Positions 15,687 through 24,507 of a DNA stretch of 54,888 bases are shown here, one piece after another; position 1 is the stretch's first letter, and each line of letters starts with the position of its first letter. The stretch lies in assembly GCA_002360555.1 (NCBI GenBank), contig DEQS01000054.1:1-54888 (forward strand). Direction: 5' to 3'. The stretch comes from Chloracidobacterium sp. UBA3360 (GTDB lineage: Bacteria; Acidobacteriota; Blastocatellia; Pyrinomonadales; Pyrinomonadaceae). The position numbers and the translations under genes are program-made. Under the pieces are notes generated by a model. It saw only the letters and a program-made list of their open reading frames with translations, did not search any database and was not told where the DNA came from.

Positions 15687-16121
15687 ATGAACGTACAAGA
15701 ACAGATCAAAGAGCACATCGCCAGTCACCCGGAGCCAAAATGCAGTGAGATGCAGCAGTTACATGACCTCATTTTGGGGGTAAGTCCGGGATGTAAATTG
15801 TGGTTTCTCGACGGCAAGAACAGCCAAGGCAAGGTCGTTTCTAATCCGGATATCGGCTTCGGGTCTCGCGACCACAGATACGCAGACGGCACGATCAGCG
15901 AGTTTTATCAGATCGGCCTGAGTGCAAACAAAACCGGGATCTCGATCTATATCCTCGGTATCGAAGACAAAAAATACCTGGCCGAAACATACGCCAGCAC
16001 CCTCGGCAAAGCGACCGTCACCGGCTATTGCATCAGGTTCAAAACTCTAAAAGATATAAACACCGATGTCCTCGAAGCGGCAATAAGATTTGGGTTTGAG
16101 CATAAAACAAAGGAAAAGTAA
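15687..16121 (+). CDS. DUF1801 domain protein
   Basis: The 144-residue protein matches the DUF1801 (YdhG-like) fold, with LHDLILGVSPGCKLWFLDGKN, the GYGSRDH-like block FGSRDHRYADG and ISIYILGIEDKKYLAETY. The function of the family is not known, but it is often found with ArsR and SRPBCC genes as here. The start is the ATG at 15687 (MNVQEQ); longer frames begin inside the repeat. Its stop shares one base with the next start. Confidence 0.85.
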   Translation: MNVQEQIKEHIASHPEPKCSEMQQLHDLILGVSPGCKLWFLDGKNSQGKVVSNPDIGFGSRDHRYADGTISEFYQIGLSANKTGISIYILGIEDKKYLAETYASTLGKATVTGYCIRFKTLKDINTDVLEAAIRFGFEHKTKEK

Positions 16122-16723
16122 TGAGAAAAATAATTGCAGCGGAATTCATGACGATCGATGGTGTCATACAGAACGAGGAAAATGACGGCGACGGGTTTGA
16201 GTATGACGGGTGGTTTTTTCCCTATGCGGACGAGGTGACGGGCGGCGTGGTGCAGGGGCGGCTGGCCAAACCGATGGATCTGCTGTTGGGGCGGAAGACC
16301 TTTGACGGTTGGGAGACGTACTGGCCGACACATTCGAACTTCTGGCCGAATGTCATGACAGCGACGAAGTACGTCGCTTCGAACACACGCGACTCCAGCG
16401 ATTGGCAGCCAAACGTATTCCTCAGCGGCGACATCGCCAAAAAGGTACGCGAGATCAAACAGCAGGACGGCCCCGACATCTACGTCATGGGCAGCGCCGA
16501 ACTGCTCCAAACGCTCTTCAAAAACGACCTCGTCGATGAGATGGAGCTAATGATAATCCCCGTCACCCTCGGCACCGGAAAACGCCTATTCGAAAGCGGC
16601 ACCATCCCCGCGTCCTTCAAGGTGACCAGCAGCCAGATCGCCCCAAAAGGCATCATCTGCGTCACCTACCAACGCGATGGCGACGTAAAGACGGGTGCTC
16701 CTCAGATAAGCGAGGACGAGTAG
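16121..16723 (+). CDS. Dihydrofolate-reductase/RibD-C-domain family protein
   Basis: This 200-residue protein has the RibD C-terminal/DHFR-like fold. It starts RKIIAAEFMTIDGVIQ and has LLLGRKTFDGWETYWP, IYVMGSAELLQTL and ELMIIPVTLGTGKRLF. Members are NADPH-dependent reductases of pteridine- or pyrimidine-like substrates. True DHFR or RibD identity is not supported, because the deaminase domain is absent and the family is broad. It is coupled to the DUF1801 gene by a one-base overlap. Confidence 0.9.
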   Translation: MRKIIAAEFMTIDGVIQNEENDGDGFEYDGWFFPYADEVTGGVVQGRLAKPMDLLLGRKTFDGWETYWPTHSNFWPNVMTATKYVASNTRDSSDWQPNVFLSGDIAKKVREIKQQDGPDIYVMGSAELLQTLFKNDLVDEMELMIIPVTLGTGKRLFESGTIPASFKVTSSQIAPKGIICVTYQRDGDVKTGAPQISEDE

Positions 16724-16726
16724 AAT

Positions 16727-17281
16727 ATGATACTTCGAAGGCTCAATCCGTCATTCAAGGAGAATGTTGAGAAGATGTTGTCCGAACGCGGCGATCCGCC
16801 ACCGGGTCCGCATCCGACGAAGCTTATAGACGAGTTGATCAAGGACTATTTTGCCCCCATCCTGAAAGACAAGGGTTTTCGAAAATCCGGAGCAAACTTT
16901 TGGCGTGACAATGTGAACGTAATCGACGTTCTCAATATACAGAAGAGCCAATGGAATGATGCTTGGAAAGCGTCATTTTATATTAATCTCGGCGCCTACT
17001 GGAAGGCATTTCATCGGGACCAACACACGGAATTCAAGTCAAAGTTTCCTCGTGAGTATGACTGCACCGCGTTTAGCCGTGTTCTGGAACCTACGGTGAA
17101 GACGTGGAGCCTTCAGCCAAATTCGGATTTAAGCGACGTGGGAATCATCCTCACCAAAACCGTTCAAGAGGTCGCATTCCCATGGTTCGAAGAAATGCAT
17201 TCTGAGGTGAACATACTAAATCACCTGCAAAGACAAGGAATCGCCGACAACTTTGAGGCGTGGCTCAACTCCCGAGCCTAA
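16727..17281 (+). CDS. DUF4304 domain protein
   Basis: The 184-residue protein matches DUF4304: LIKDYFAPILKDKGFRKSG, then NFWRDNVNVIDVLNIQKS and FYINLGAYWKAF. The family has no established role and is scattered through bacterial accessory regions. The start at 16727 follows the DHFR-like stop by 3 bp, so it is probably the end of that operon. No signal peptide is present. Confidence 0.8.
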   Translation: MILRRLNPSFKENVEKMLSERGDPPPGPHPTKLIDELIKDYFAPILKDKGFRKSGANFWRDNVNVIDVLNIQKSQWNDAWKASFYINLGAYWKAFHRDQHTEFKSKFPREYDCTAFSRVLEPTVKTWSLQPNSDLSDVGIILTKTVQEVAFPWFEEMHSEVNILNHLQRQGIADNFEAWLNSRA

Positions 17282-17314
17282 AACATTAACAAGATGACCG
17301 ATTGGAGACCAAAT

Positions 17315-18172
17315 ATGAAGATAACAGCTTTTATTCTGATGACGCTCCTCGCAGGTATCGCATCTGGGCAACAAAAACCGGTTACAGGCTACGCTCCGGT
17401 TAACGGGTTGAAGATGTATTACGAGATCAAGGGCAGCGGCGAGCCGGTGGTGCTGCTTCATGGGGCGTTTATGGCGATCACGGACGACTGGCGTTTGTGG
17501 ATCAACGAACTCGCCAAAACGCGCAAAGTGATCGCCGTCGAAATGCAGGGCCACGGGCGGACTGCCGACATCAAACGCGATCTCACTTACGACAACCTCG
17601 GGGATGATGTGGCTGCGTTGCTCGACTATCTCAAGATCGAGCGGGCGGACCTCGTCGGTTACAGCCTTGGCGCCGGTGCCGCGATGAATTGCGCGATCCG
17701 CCATCCGGAAAAGGTGCGAAAGGTCGTCAGCATCTCAGCCCCGATCCGCCGCGACGGTTGGGTCAAAGAGGCGAACGACGCGTGGCCCAGCTTCTCACCG
17801 GAGATGTTCAAAGGCACGCCCGCCGAAACCGAACGGGAGAAACTTAATCCGGTGCCCGGCAGCTTCCCGGAGTTCTTCAATCACATCAAAGCGGCCGCGA
17901 TGAGGCCGTACGACTTTGGCGCCGATAACCTGAAGGCGACCAAAGCCCCGTTCTTCTTCATCCACGGCGACGCGGACGGTGTCCGGATCGATCACATCGC
18001 CGAAATGTACCGCCTTAAAGGCGGCGGCAACACCCACGCCGACATGCAGCCTCGCGTCGAATCGAGATTGGCCATCTTGCCGGGCACAACCCACGTCACC
18101 CTAATGGACCGCATGACCACCATCGTCCCGATAATAAACGATTTTCTCGATGCGAAACCGCCTAAGCAATAG
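17315..18172 (+). CDS. Secreted alpha/beta-hydrolase
   Basis: The 285-residue protein has an N-terminal signal peptide (MKITAFILMTLLAGIASG then QQ) followed by an alpha/beta-hydrolase domain. The oxyanion-hole strand reads VVLLHGAF, the nucleophile elbow GYSLGAGA (Ser), the acid FFIHGDADGV (Asp) and the catalytic histidine LPGTTHVTL. Its substrate, an ester or epoxide-like compound, is unknown. I chose the ATG at 17315, preceded by GGAG; an ATG at 17294 would bury the signal peptide. A bidirectional terminator follows. Confidence 0.9.
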   Translation: MKITAFILMTLLAGIASGQQKPVTGYAPVNGLKMYYEIKGSGEPVVLLHGAFMAITDDWRLWINELAKTRKVIAVEMQGHGRTADIKRDLTYDNLGDDVAALLDYLKIERADLVGYSLGAGAAMNCAIRHPEKVRKVVSISAPIRRDGWVKEANDAWPSFSPEMFKGTPAETEREKLNPVPGSFPEFFNHIKAAAMRPYDFGADNLKATKAPFFFIHGDADGVRIDHIAEMYRLKGGGNTHADMQPRVESRLAILPGTTHVTLMDRMTTIVPIINDFLDAKPPKQ

Positions 18173-18180
18173 ATAAACAG

Positions 18181-18213
18181 AAAAAGCGGCCCGTTTGCGA
18201 GCCGCCTTTTCCT
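18181..18213. terminator. Bidirectional terminator between the hydrolase gene and katG
   Basis: The GCGGC (18186-18190) and GCCGC (18201-18205) stem is flanked by A-rich sequence on the left and T-rich on the right. It can end transcription from both the plus-strand hydrolase gene and the minus-strand katG. Confidence 0.75.
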
Positions 18214-18229
18214 TTACTGTCTAACCATT

Positions 18230-20461
18230 TTACGCCAGATCAAAGCGATCTGCGTTCATCACCTTGTTCCATGCCGCGACAAAGTCTTTGACGAATTTGT
18301 CTCCACCGTCAGCACACGCATAAACCTCAGCGAGTGCACGAAGCTCTGAGTTCGATCCAAAAACAAGATCGACGCGGGTGCCGGTCCATTTTTGGCTGCC
18401 GGTTTTGCGATCGACGCCGTTAAATGTCTGGCCGTCGCCGTTCGCCGGTTCCCACTTTGTACTCATATCGAGTAGATTTGTGAAGAAATCATTGGTCAGC
18501 TGGCCCGGACGTGACGTGAATACACCATCATTCGACCCGTCGTAATTAGCCCCGAGTACGCGGAGGCCGCCAACGAGAACCGTCATTTCCGGAGCCGTAA
18601 GTCCGAGCAGATTTGCCTTATCGACAAGCAATTCTTCGGCAGGTGATTTATGGTGGCCTTTTTTGTAATTACGGAAGCCGTCGGCCTGCGGTTCGAGATA
18701 CTTGAACGAATCGACCTCGGTCTGTTCCTGCGTCGCGTCGCCGCGTCCTGATGTAAATGGCACGGCAATGTCGTGACCGGCATCTTTCGCGGCCTTTTCA
18801 ACAGCGGCACAACCGCCGAGAACGATCAGATCGGCTATCGAGACCGACTTGCCACTCGCGTTGAACTCAGTTTGAATGCCGCTGAGAACATTTAAAACCT
18901 TGTCCAGTTGCTGCGGATTGTTAACTTCCCAGAATTTCTGCGGCGACAAACGAACGCGAGCGCCGTTTGCTCCCCCGCGATAGTCTGACGAGCGGAATGT
19001 CGAAGCCGAAGCCCAAGCCGTCGAAACCAGCTCAGATACGCTCAGACCCGAAGCCAAGATCTTGTCTTTCAACGCAGCTTCGTCGCTTGCGTCGATCTTG
19101 GTGCCTGCAGGAACAGGATCTTGCCAGATCAATTCTTCGCTCGGAACGAGCTTGCCGAGATAGCGAGCTTTCGGGCCCATATCGCGGTGCGTTAGCTTGT
19201 ACCAAGCTCGTGCGAATGCATCAGCGAATTCGGCCGGATTCTCCATGAATCGACGCGAGATCTTCTCATATGCAGGGTCCATACGCATTGCCATGTCTGC
19301 TGTGGTCATCATCGGCAGATGCTTTTTGTTTGAGTCTGCTGCGTCAGGAACGTTCGGCTCGACGCCAACGGGCTGCCACTGATTTGCACCAGCGGGGCTC
19401 TTGGTCGATTCCCATTCGTTGCCGAATAAGGTTTCCCAATAGCTGTTATCCCACTGGATCGGCGTCGGCGTCCATGCACCTTCAATACCGCTCGTGATCG
19501 TGTCCGCACCTTTGCCGGAGCCGTAGGTACTAAGCCAGCCAAAACCTTGAGCCTCGATCGAACCGCCTTCTGGCTCGACGCCTACGTGAGCGGCGTCGCC
19601 GGCTCCGTGGGCCTTACCGAACGTGTGTCCGCCGGCTACGAGAGCGACGGTTTCGGCGTCGTCCATCGCCATGCGGGCAAATGTCTCGCGGATGTCGCGT
19701 GCCGAAAGTAGCGGGTCAGGGTTTCCATCAGGACCTTCGGGATTGACGTAGATGAGGCCCATTTGGACGGCAGCAAGTGGATTTTCGAGGTCGCGTTCGC
19801 CGCTGTAACGGCTGTTTGGCTTATCACTAGTCGCGAGCCATTCGCCTTCGCCGCCCCAGTATGCGTCTTCCTGCGGCTGCCATACGTCAGCACGTCCGCC
19901 GCCGAAACCAAAAGTTTTAAAGCCCATCGATTCGAGAGCGACGTTGCCCGTTAAAATGAAAAGGTCAGCCCATGAGAGCTTGCGGCCGTATTTTTGCTTG
20001 ATCGGCCAGAGCAAACGGCGAGCTTTGTCGAGGTTGCCATTGTCGGGCCAGCTATTGGTTGGGGCAAAACGCTGTTCGCCCTGACCACCGCCGCCGCGGC
20101 CGTCCGAAACGCGATAAGTTCCGGCTGCGTGCCAGGTCATGCGGATAAAGAAAGGCCCGTAATGCCCGTAATCAGCCGGCCACCAATCTTGCGAATCGGT
20201 CATCAGTGCCCTGAGATCGGCGACGACCGCATCAAGGTCGAGCGATTTGAACTCTTCCGAATAGTTAAACCCTTCGCCCATCGGATCAGCCAGTTCAGAA
20301 TTCTGACGCAGGATCTTTAGATCCAGCGCATTTGGCCACCAGTCGCGGTTCGAGCGCTTAGTGCTGGTCGTAAAATTGATAGCGCCGCCCGTAAACGGGC
20401 ATTGGCTCGAGCTGTTGATCTCAAGAGCTTCGCCGCCATTTTGTTCTTCGTTGTTTTCCAT
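18230..20461 (-). CDS. katG: Catalase-peroxidase
   Basis: The 743-residue protein is full length for KatG, with two peroxidase-like halves. The distal site is RMTWHAAGTYR (Arg107, Trp110, His111) and the proximal haem ligand is in AGGHTFGKAHGAG (His279). Tyr238 (GLIYVNPEG) and Met264 (FARMAMDD) complete the Met-Tyr-Trp cross-link that gives catalase activity. It removes H2O2 in the cytoplasm. It lies 52 bp downstream of a PerR-like gene on the same strand, and the gap contains AT-rich sequence sharing TATTTCTA with the perR upstream region. Peroxide-inducible control by PerR is therefore likely. Confidence 0.97.
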   Translation of the reverse strand: MENNEEQNGGEALEINSSSQCPFTGGAINFTTSTKRSNRDWWPNALDLKILRQNSELADPMGEGFNYSEEFKSLDLDAVVADLRALMTDSQDWWPADYGHYGPFFIRMTWHAAGTYRVSDGRGGGGQGEQRFAPTNSWPDNGNLDKARRLLWPIKQKYGRKLSWADLFILTGNVALESMGFKTFGFGGGRADVWQPQEDAYWGGEGEWLATSDKPNSRYSGERDLENPLAAVQMGLIYVNPEGPDGNPDPLLSARDIRETFARMAMDDAETVALVAGGHTFGKAHGAGDAAHVGVEPEGGSIEAQGFGWLSTYGSGKGADTITSGIEGAWTPTPIQWDNSYWETLFGNEWESTKSPAGANQWQPVGVEPNVPDAADSNKKHLPMMTTADMAMRMDPAYEKISRRFMENPAEFADAFARAWYKLTHRDMGPKARYLGKLVPSEELIWQDPVPAGTKIDASDEAALKDKILASGLSVSELVSTAWASASTFRSSDYRGGANGARVRLSPQKFWEVNNPQQLDKVLNVLSGIQTEFNASGKSVSIADLIVLGGCAAVEKAAKDAGHDIAVPFTSGRGDATQEQTEVDSFKYLEPQADGFRNYKKGHHKSPAEELLVDKANLLGLTAPEMTVLVGGLRVLGANYDGSNDGVFTSRPGQLTNDFFTNLLDMSTKWEPANGDGQTFNGVDRKTGSQKWTGTRVDLVFGSNSELRALAEVYACADGGDKFVKDFVAAWNKVMNADRFDLA

Positions 20462-20513
20462 TTCTCGTCTCCCTATTTAGTAGATTATTAGTAAAACTGA
20501 CTATTGTATATTT

Positions 20514-20915
20514 CTATTTGATACACGCCGGACAAAGGCCGTGCAGTGTAAGTTCGATAGTGCCGACCGAAAATTTAGAAAGCTCAGACGCCTCTTTAAG
20601 CAGTGCGTTGGGGATACACAGGTCAAGATCTACAAGCTTGCCGCAGTTGTCACAGATAGCGTGATCGTGCCGCTCGAGCTTTCTATCGTACCGAGTTGCA
20701 TCCTTGCCAAACCGCACCTCGCCGATCAGCCCCTCGTTACTGAGGTAACGTAGCGAATTGTAAACGGTTGCAAACGAGATGCCCGGGAGCAACCGTTTGG
20801 CGTCCTCAAAGACCTCGTTCGCCGTCAGATGCCCCTCGGAATCGCGGATAACCTGCAAAACGGCGCTTCGCTGTTTTGTGATCCCGCCGGGTTTTATCTC
20901 TCTCACTGCGTTCAT
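20514..20915 (-). CDS. perR: Fur-family peroxide regulator, PerR-like
   Basis: This 133-residue Fur-family protein has a winged helix (TKQRSAVLQVIRDSEGHLTANEVF and ISFATVYNSLRYLSNEGLI). The regulatory metal site is in FGKDATRYDRKLERHDHAICDNC, and the structural zinc is held by CDNC and CPAC. The Asp in GKDATRYD is the position that makes PerR peroxide-sensitive. Linkage to katG supports PerR over Fur. A perfect 13-bp palindrome lies 8 bp before the start, consistent with autoregulation. Confidence 0.9.
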   Translation of the reverse strand: MNAVREIKPGGITKQRSAVLQVIRDSEGHLTANEVFEDAKRLLPGISFATVYNSLRYLSNEGLIGEVRFGKDATRYDRKLERHDHAICDNCGKLVDLDLCIPNALLKEASELSKFSVGTIELTLHGLCPACIK

Positions 20916-20922
20916 TTGAATT

Positions 20923-20935
20923 TAGAATAATTCTA
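20923..20935 (-). promoter_or_regulatory. PerR-box-like palindrome TAGAATAATTCTA
   Basis: This 13-bp palindrome is symmetrical about its central A and resembles the Fur/PerR box pattern (TTATAATnATTATAA). It lies in the perR promoter region. The word TATTTCTA adjoins it and recurs at 20509-20516 in front of katG. Confidence 0.6.
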
Positions 20936-21001
20936 TTTCTAAACTATGTCAATTTGGCTCAGAGCAGTAATTATTCGTTTCGGGTTACAATTTAATTTAA
21001 T

Positions 21002-21490
21002 ATGACCACTGCAAGGGACAGCCTAATCCGCATTCTCCAAAATGCCCACGCCGGTGAGGTCGCGGCCGCGTATGCCTATCGCGGGCACTGGAAATCATTA
21101 AAAGATTCGCCGGAAAAAGAACGTATCAAAGAGATCGAGGCTGAAGAATGGGATCATCGCGACCGTGTCGGACATTGGCTAAAAAAGCTCGGAGCAAAAC
21201 CACGACCTTTACGCGAGAAAATATTCTGGACGATCGGCAACGTCCTCGGCCCGTCGTGTTACATCTCAGGCTGGTTTATGCCGATGTATTTTGCCGGACG
21301 GCTTGAAAGTCAAAACTCGGTCGAATATGAAGATGCGGCTGTATTTGCAAAGGAGCTAGGCATGGAAGAGTGTGTCGAAGACCTCCTCGACATGGCCCGC
21401 GTCGAACTCGAGCACGAAGAATTTTTCCGCGAGACAGTCACCGGCCACCGGCTGCTCCCTGTCATGAAGCTCGTGTTCGGTTGGGGTTAG
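21002..21490 (+). CDS. COQ7/ferritin-like diiron protein
   Basis: The 162-residue protein has ferritin-like helices with diiron ligands: NAHAGEVAAAYAYRGH, then IEAEEWDHRDRVGHWLKKLG (an ExxH pair) and VELEHEEFFRETVTGH (second ExxH). A hydrophobic patch near residues 80-100 could sit on the membrane, as in COQ7. COQ7 proteins hydroxylate demethoxyubiquinone, but this organism appears to use menaquinone. A ubiquinone role is therefore doubtful, and an oxidative-stress or iron role fits better with katG and perR. A TACAAT box ends 10 bp before the ATG. Its stop shares 4 bp with the convergent epimerase gene. Confidence 0.75.
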   Translation: MTTARDSLIRILQNAHAGEVAAAYAYRGHWKSLKDSPEKERIKEIEAEEWDHRDRVGHWLKKLGAKPRPLREKIFWTIGNVLGPSCYISGWFMPMYFAGRLESQNSVEYEDAAVFAKELGMEECVEDLLDMARVELEHEEFFRETVTGHRLLPVMKLVFGWG

Positions 21491-22443
21491 CGCGTCGTTC
21501 GAAACCACTCAACAAACTTTGGTATCCCGTCCGCAATCTTTGTCGTTGGGTTGTAGCCGAGCAATTCTCTTGATTTAGAAATATCCGCAAAGGTAATTGG
21601 CACATCACCGGCCTGCATCGGCTGGTGGTCGATGATCGCGTGCATGTCTAGGCTGCGTTCGAGCAGCGAGATAAGCTCTCTCAGTTCAATGGTTTGTGAT
21701 TCACCAAGGTTAAATATCTCGTACTGCGAACGGTCGTAATCGATCGCCGCCCGCACGCCTTGGATGATGTCGTCAATGTATGTGTAGTCCCGCCTAGCCG
21801 TGCCGTCACCAAACATCTGGATCGGCTTACCGCCCGCGATCAATTTTGAGAATTTATGTATCGCAAGATCCGGGCGTTGGCGTGCTCCATAGACGGTGAA
21901 GAACCGCAGACAGACGATCCGCAGGCCATACAGGTGAGAATATGTGTGGCAAAGCAGTTCGCCAGCCGCTTTGGTCGAGGCATAAGGCGAGATCGGTTGG
22001 TGGATGCGGTCATCTTCGGCAAACGGAACCTTTGCATTGATACCGTAAACACTAGACGATGAGCCAAAGACGAATTGCCCGACGCCGTGAGCCTTAGCAA
22101 GTTCGAGCAGATTCTGCGTGCCGATAATATTCGTCTCGGTATACAAGATCGGCTCGGACAAACTCGGCCGAACGCCCGCACGAGCCGCGAGATGGACGAT
22201 GACATCAAATTTATACTCGGCAAAAAGTGCCGCCATCGTCGCTGCATCGCGGATGTCGGCATCGACGAGCCGGTAATTTGGCGATTTCAGATGTTCGACG
22301 ACATTCGCGTGCTTGATCTCAGGCAAGTAAAAATCATTAAAATCGTCAATGACAGTTATCTGCCAACCGCCCTCCGCAAGCAGCCGGTCAACGAGATGCG
22401 ACCCGATAAATCCGGCCCCGCCGGTTACTAAAATATTCCGCAT
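21487..22443 (-). CDS. NAD-dependent nucleotide-sugar epimerase (GalE/UDP-glucuronate epimerase-like)
   Basis: The 318-residue short-chain dehydrogenase/reductase has the NAD motif GGAGFIGSHL at the N-terminus, VIHLAARAGVRPS, the SSSSVYG serine and the catalytic YASTK. RRDYTYIDDIIQG and the closing NLGESQTI match UDP-glucuronate or UDP-glucose 4-epimerases. It interconverts the C4 configuration of a UDP-sugar for surface polysaccharide. The precise sugar is not determined. It is not in an obvious sugar operon. Confidence 0.9.
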   Translation of the reverse strand: MRNILVTGGAGFIGSHLVDRLLAEGGWQITVIDDFNDFYLPEIKHANVVEHLKSPNYRLVDADIRDAATMAALFAEYKFDVIVHLAARAGVRPSLSEPILYTETNIIGTQNLLELAKAHGVGQFVFGSSSSVYGINAKVPFAEDDRIHQPISPYASTKAAGELLCHTYSHLYGLRIVCLRFFTVYGARQRPDLAIHKFSKLIAGGKPIQMFGDGTARRDYTYIDDIIQGVRAAIDYDRSQYEIFNLGESQTIELRELISLLERSLDMHAIIDHQPMQAGDVPITFADISKSRELLGYNPTTKIADGIPKFVEWFRTTR

Positions 22444-22454
22444 AGAGTAAGTAT

Positions 22455-22500
22455 AAAGGGTTATTAACCTCAGATAAACGCAGAGAACGCAGATATAGGA
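22455..22500. repeat. CGCAGA-type short tandem repeat
   Basis: AACGCAGAGAACGCAGAT repeats the AACGCAGA word at a 9-bp step between the epimerase and RDD genes. It is one of several intergenic repeats in this window with a period near one helical turn. Confidence 0.4.
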
Positions 22501-22551
22501 AACCGGGCCGAAATGATCCGTTTTATCTGTGTCATCGGTGGCAAAATTCTC

Positions 22552-23403
22552 TTAATTCAAAAACCGCTGTTTGGCGTGAAAGCGGTGCAGTATCTCTTCG
22601 AGAAAGCCCTCGTATGTAAAATTTTCCATCTCGAACGTCGGCTTGAGCTTATACATCAGCGGCAAAGCGATGCGCCAAGCCATCCACAGCCGCTGGCGGT
22701 CGGTCAGGTCCCATCGCCGCCGCAAAAAGCTCTCGACCACCTCGACTTCCCTCTCGGTCAGCAAAGCGACATTTGCGCTTGTCTCGGTCTGTTTCTGCAC
22801 ACGGGTAAACGCAACGTCCGTGATCCGCGTAGAAAAAGTCTCGGCAAAAGTCGGAGCCTCGCCCTCGCGTTCTCGGACGACGACCGTCCCGGCAAAAATA
22901 TCGCCGACGCGTTGGTCGCGATTGCTCAGAAAAATAACGATCAGCCCTATCGAATAGACCGGCAGGATAAATCCGGGCACCGCATCGCAGATCCGTAACA
23001 GATTGCGGGCGATCGCTTCCCACAGCGTCAGCGGTCGGCCGTCTTCACGAATCACGCGGAGCTTCATCAGCCGTTTCCCCGGCGTCTGGCCGTTCCACAG
23101 CCATTCGAAAACGATAAAATACCCGGCAAAAACGAGAAACAAAATGATGATCATCAGAGCGATCGTCCATTTTGGTGCTTCGGAAAACAGCTTGTCCGGA
23201 GCATCGGCGATGTCGTTTGAGTTATATCCGGCGATGCTCAGAAAAAACCACGCGATCAGGATTATCGACAGGTACTGGATAAAATGATCGATCGCGACCG
23301 CCAAAAACCGGTTGCCGATCGACGCGAGCGCAAATTCCAGCGGTACGCGCTCGGGCGTTTCGATGATCAGGCTCTCTTCGGTTTCGATAATATGCCGCGA
23401 CAT
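22552..23403 (-). CDS. RDD family membrane protein
   Basis: This 283-residue protein has the RDD domain: ASIGNRFLAVAIDHFIQYL, with the Arg/Asp pair in helix 1, later NGQTPGKRLMKLRVI and SNRDQRVGDIFAGTVVV. Four hydrophobic helices lie at about residues 34-58, 80-105, 138-160 and nearby. The C-terminal about 90 residues are soluble and not recognised. Some RDD proteins are Na+/H+ antiporters, but most are uncharacterised. It is divergent from ribH by about 100 bp. Confidence 0.88.
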   Translation of the reverse strand: MSRHIIETEESLIIETPERVPLEFALASIGNRFLAVAIDHFIQYLSIILIAWFFLSIAGYNSNDIADAPDKLFSEAPKWTIALMIIILFLVFAGYFIVFEWLWNGQTPGKRLMKLRVIREDGRPLTLWEAIARNLLRICDAVPGFILPVYSIGLIVIFLSNRDQRVGDIFAGTVVVREREGEAPTFAETFSTRITDVAFTRVQKQTETSANVALLTEREVEVVESFLRRRWDLTDRQRLWMAWRIALPLMYKLKPTFEMENFTYEGFLEEILHRFHAKQRFLN

Positions 23404-23506
23404 TTACACGCTAATTATTATGGTAAATGCACCTGTATGCAAAACCTCGGATTTTGCTTGGCAATAGCGAGCGGCGTTCTCTATACTGGTTGTGGGAGAC
23501 AAGGAT

Positions 23507-24016
23507 TTGAAAACCGAATTACATCGAGGTGACATATCGGCTGAGGGCTTGCGCTTTTGCGTGGTCGTGAGCCGTTGGAATCACGAACTTACCGGCAAAC
23601 TCGCGAGCGGAGCGGTCGAGGCACTAACCGAACGCGGCGTTGCAGAGGAAGCCATCGAGACGCTATATGTGCCCGGAGCTTTTGAGCTGCCGGTCGCTTG
23701 TCTCAAGGCCGCGAAAACCGGCAAGTTTGACGCCGTGATCGCTCTCGGCGTGGTCATTCGCGGCGACACACCGCATTTTGATTACGTCGCCGGACAGGCC
23801 GCAAGCGGCATTTTGCAGGCATCGATGCAGACAGGCGTGCCCGTAATGTTTGGCGTGATCACTGCCGACACGATGCAGCAGGCACTTGACCGCACCGGCG
23901 AAAAGTCCGATAACAAGGGGTACGAGGCGGCTCTGTCCGCTGTCGAAATGGTCAGCCTTTTCCGCGATATGGATCGTGCAAATGCTGACGTGAGATTTTT
24001 TCCGCATGTCGCTTGA
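23507..24016 (+). CDS. ribH: 6,7-dimethyl-8-ribityllumazine synthase
   Basis: This is lumazine synthase, the penultimate enzyme of riboflavin synthesis. Visible blocks are FCVVVSRWNHELTGKL (substrate-binding Trp), VPGAFELPVACL, the ALGVVIRGDTPHFDYV histidine region and GVITADTMQQALDR. The protein is 169 residues from the TTG at 23507, which has GGGAG eight bases upstream. A GTG at 23492 is in frame but has no Shine-Dalgarno sequence. The stop overlaps nusB by 11 bp, the common ribH-nusB coupling. Confidence 0.95.
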   Translation: MKTELHRGDISAEGLRFCVVVSRWNHELTGKLASGAVEALTERGVAEEAIETLYVPGAFELPVACLKAAKTGKFDAVIALGVVIRGDTPHFDYVAGQAASGILQASMQTGVPVMFGVITADTMQQALDRTGEKSDNKGYEAALSAVEMVSLFRDMDRANADVRFFPHVA

Positions 24017-24494
24017 AAAGGTAGAGAAAAGTTCGGGAACACGGCACAAGGCCCGCGAGTGCGCCCTGCAGATGCTCTTTGCGTCTGACCTCGTCCATAA
24101 CGACTGCGAGACCCTCGTTGCATCCTATTGGAAGGAACTCGGCGACACCGCGATCGACGACAAGACCCGCGAATTTGCCAACCGCCTAGCCTGCGGAACT
24201 CTAAATAACGTCGAGGCCATCGACGAACTCATCCGCACTCGCGCCCAGCACTGGCGGATCGAGCGAATGGCTATCGTTGACCGCAATGTGCTGCGGCTCG
24301 CGGTATTCGAATTTCTGCATCAGGACACGCCAAACGGTGTCGCGATCAACGAGGCACTCGAAGTCGCCCGGCGGTTTTCGACCTACGAAGCAACCCAATT
24401 TATTAATGGCATCCTCGACGCTATCCGTCTCGATATCGAGGGCGACGGTGCCGCTCCTGAGGTTCAGGAAAAGTCACAAGCCTCGTCCAGTTAA
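24006..24494 (+). CDS. nusB: Transcription antitermination factor NusB
   Basis: This 162-residue all-helical RNA-binding protein has the Arg-rich start GTRHKARECALQMLF, then WRIERMAIVDRNVLRLAVFE and VAINEALEVARRFST. It ends FINGILDAI plus a short Ser/Glu-rich tail. It binds boxA RNA with NusE during rRNA transcription. It starts inside the ribH 3' end, so the two are translated together. A secreted-protein gene follows after 13 bp. Confidence 0.95.
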   Translation: MSLEKVEKSSGTRHKARECALQMLFASDLVHNDCETLVASYWKELGDTAIDDKTREFANRLACGTLNNVEAIDELIRTRAQHWRIERMAIVDRNVLRLAVFEFLHQDTPNGVAINEALEVARRFSTYEATQFINGILDAIRLDIEGDGAAPEVQEKSQASSS

Positions 24495-24507
24495 ACCACT
24501 TGTAAAG

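Noticed and set aside
21002..21490. Ubiquinone-biosynthesis COQ7 as a firm call
   Set aside because: The diiron ligands fit, but the genome context points to menaquinone; the fold is kept and the reaction is not.
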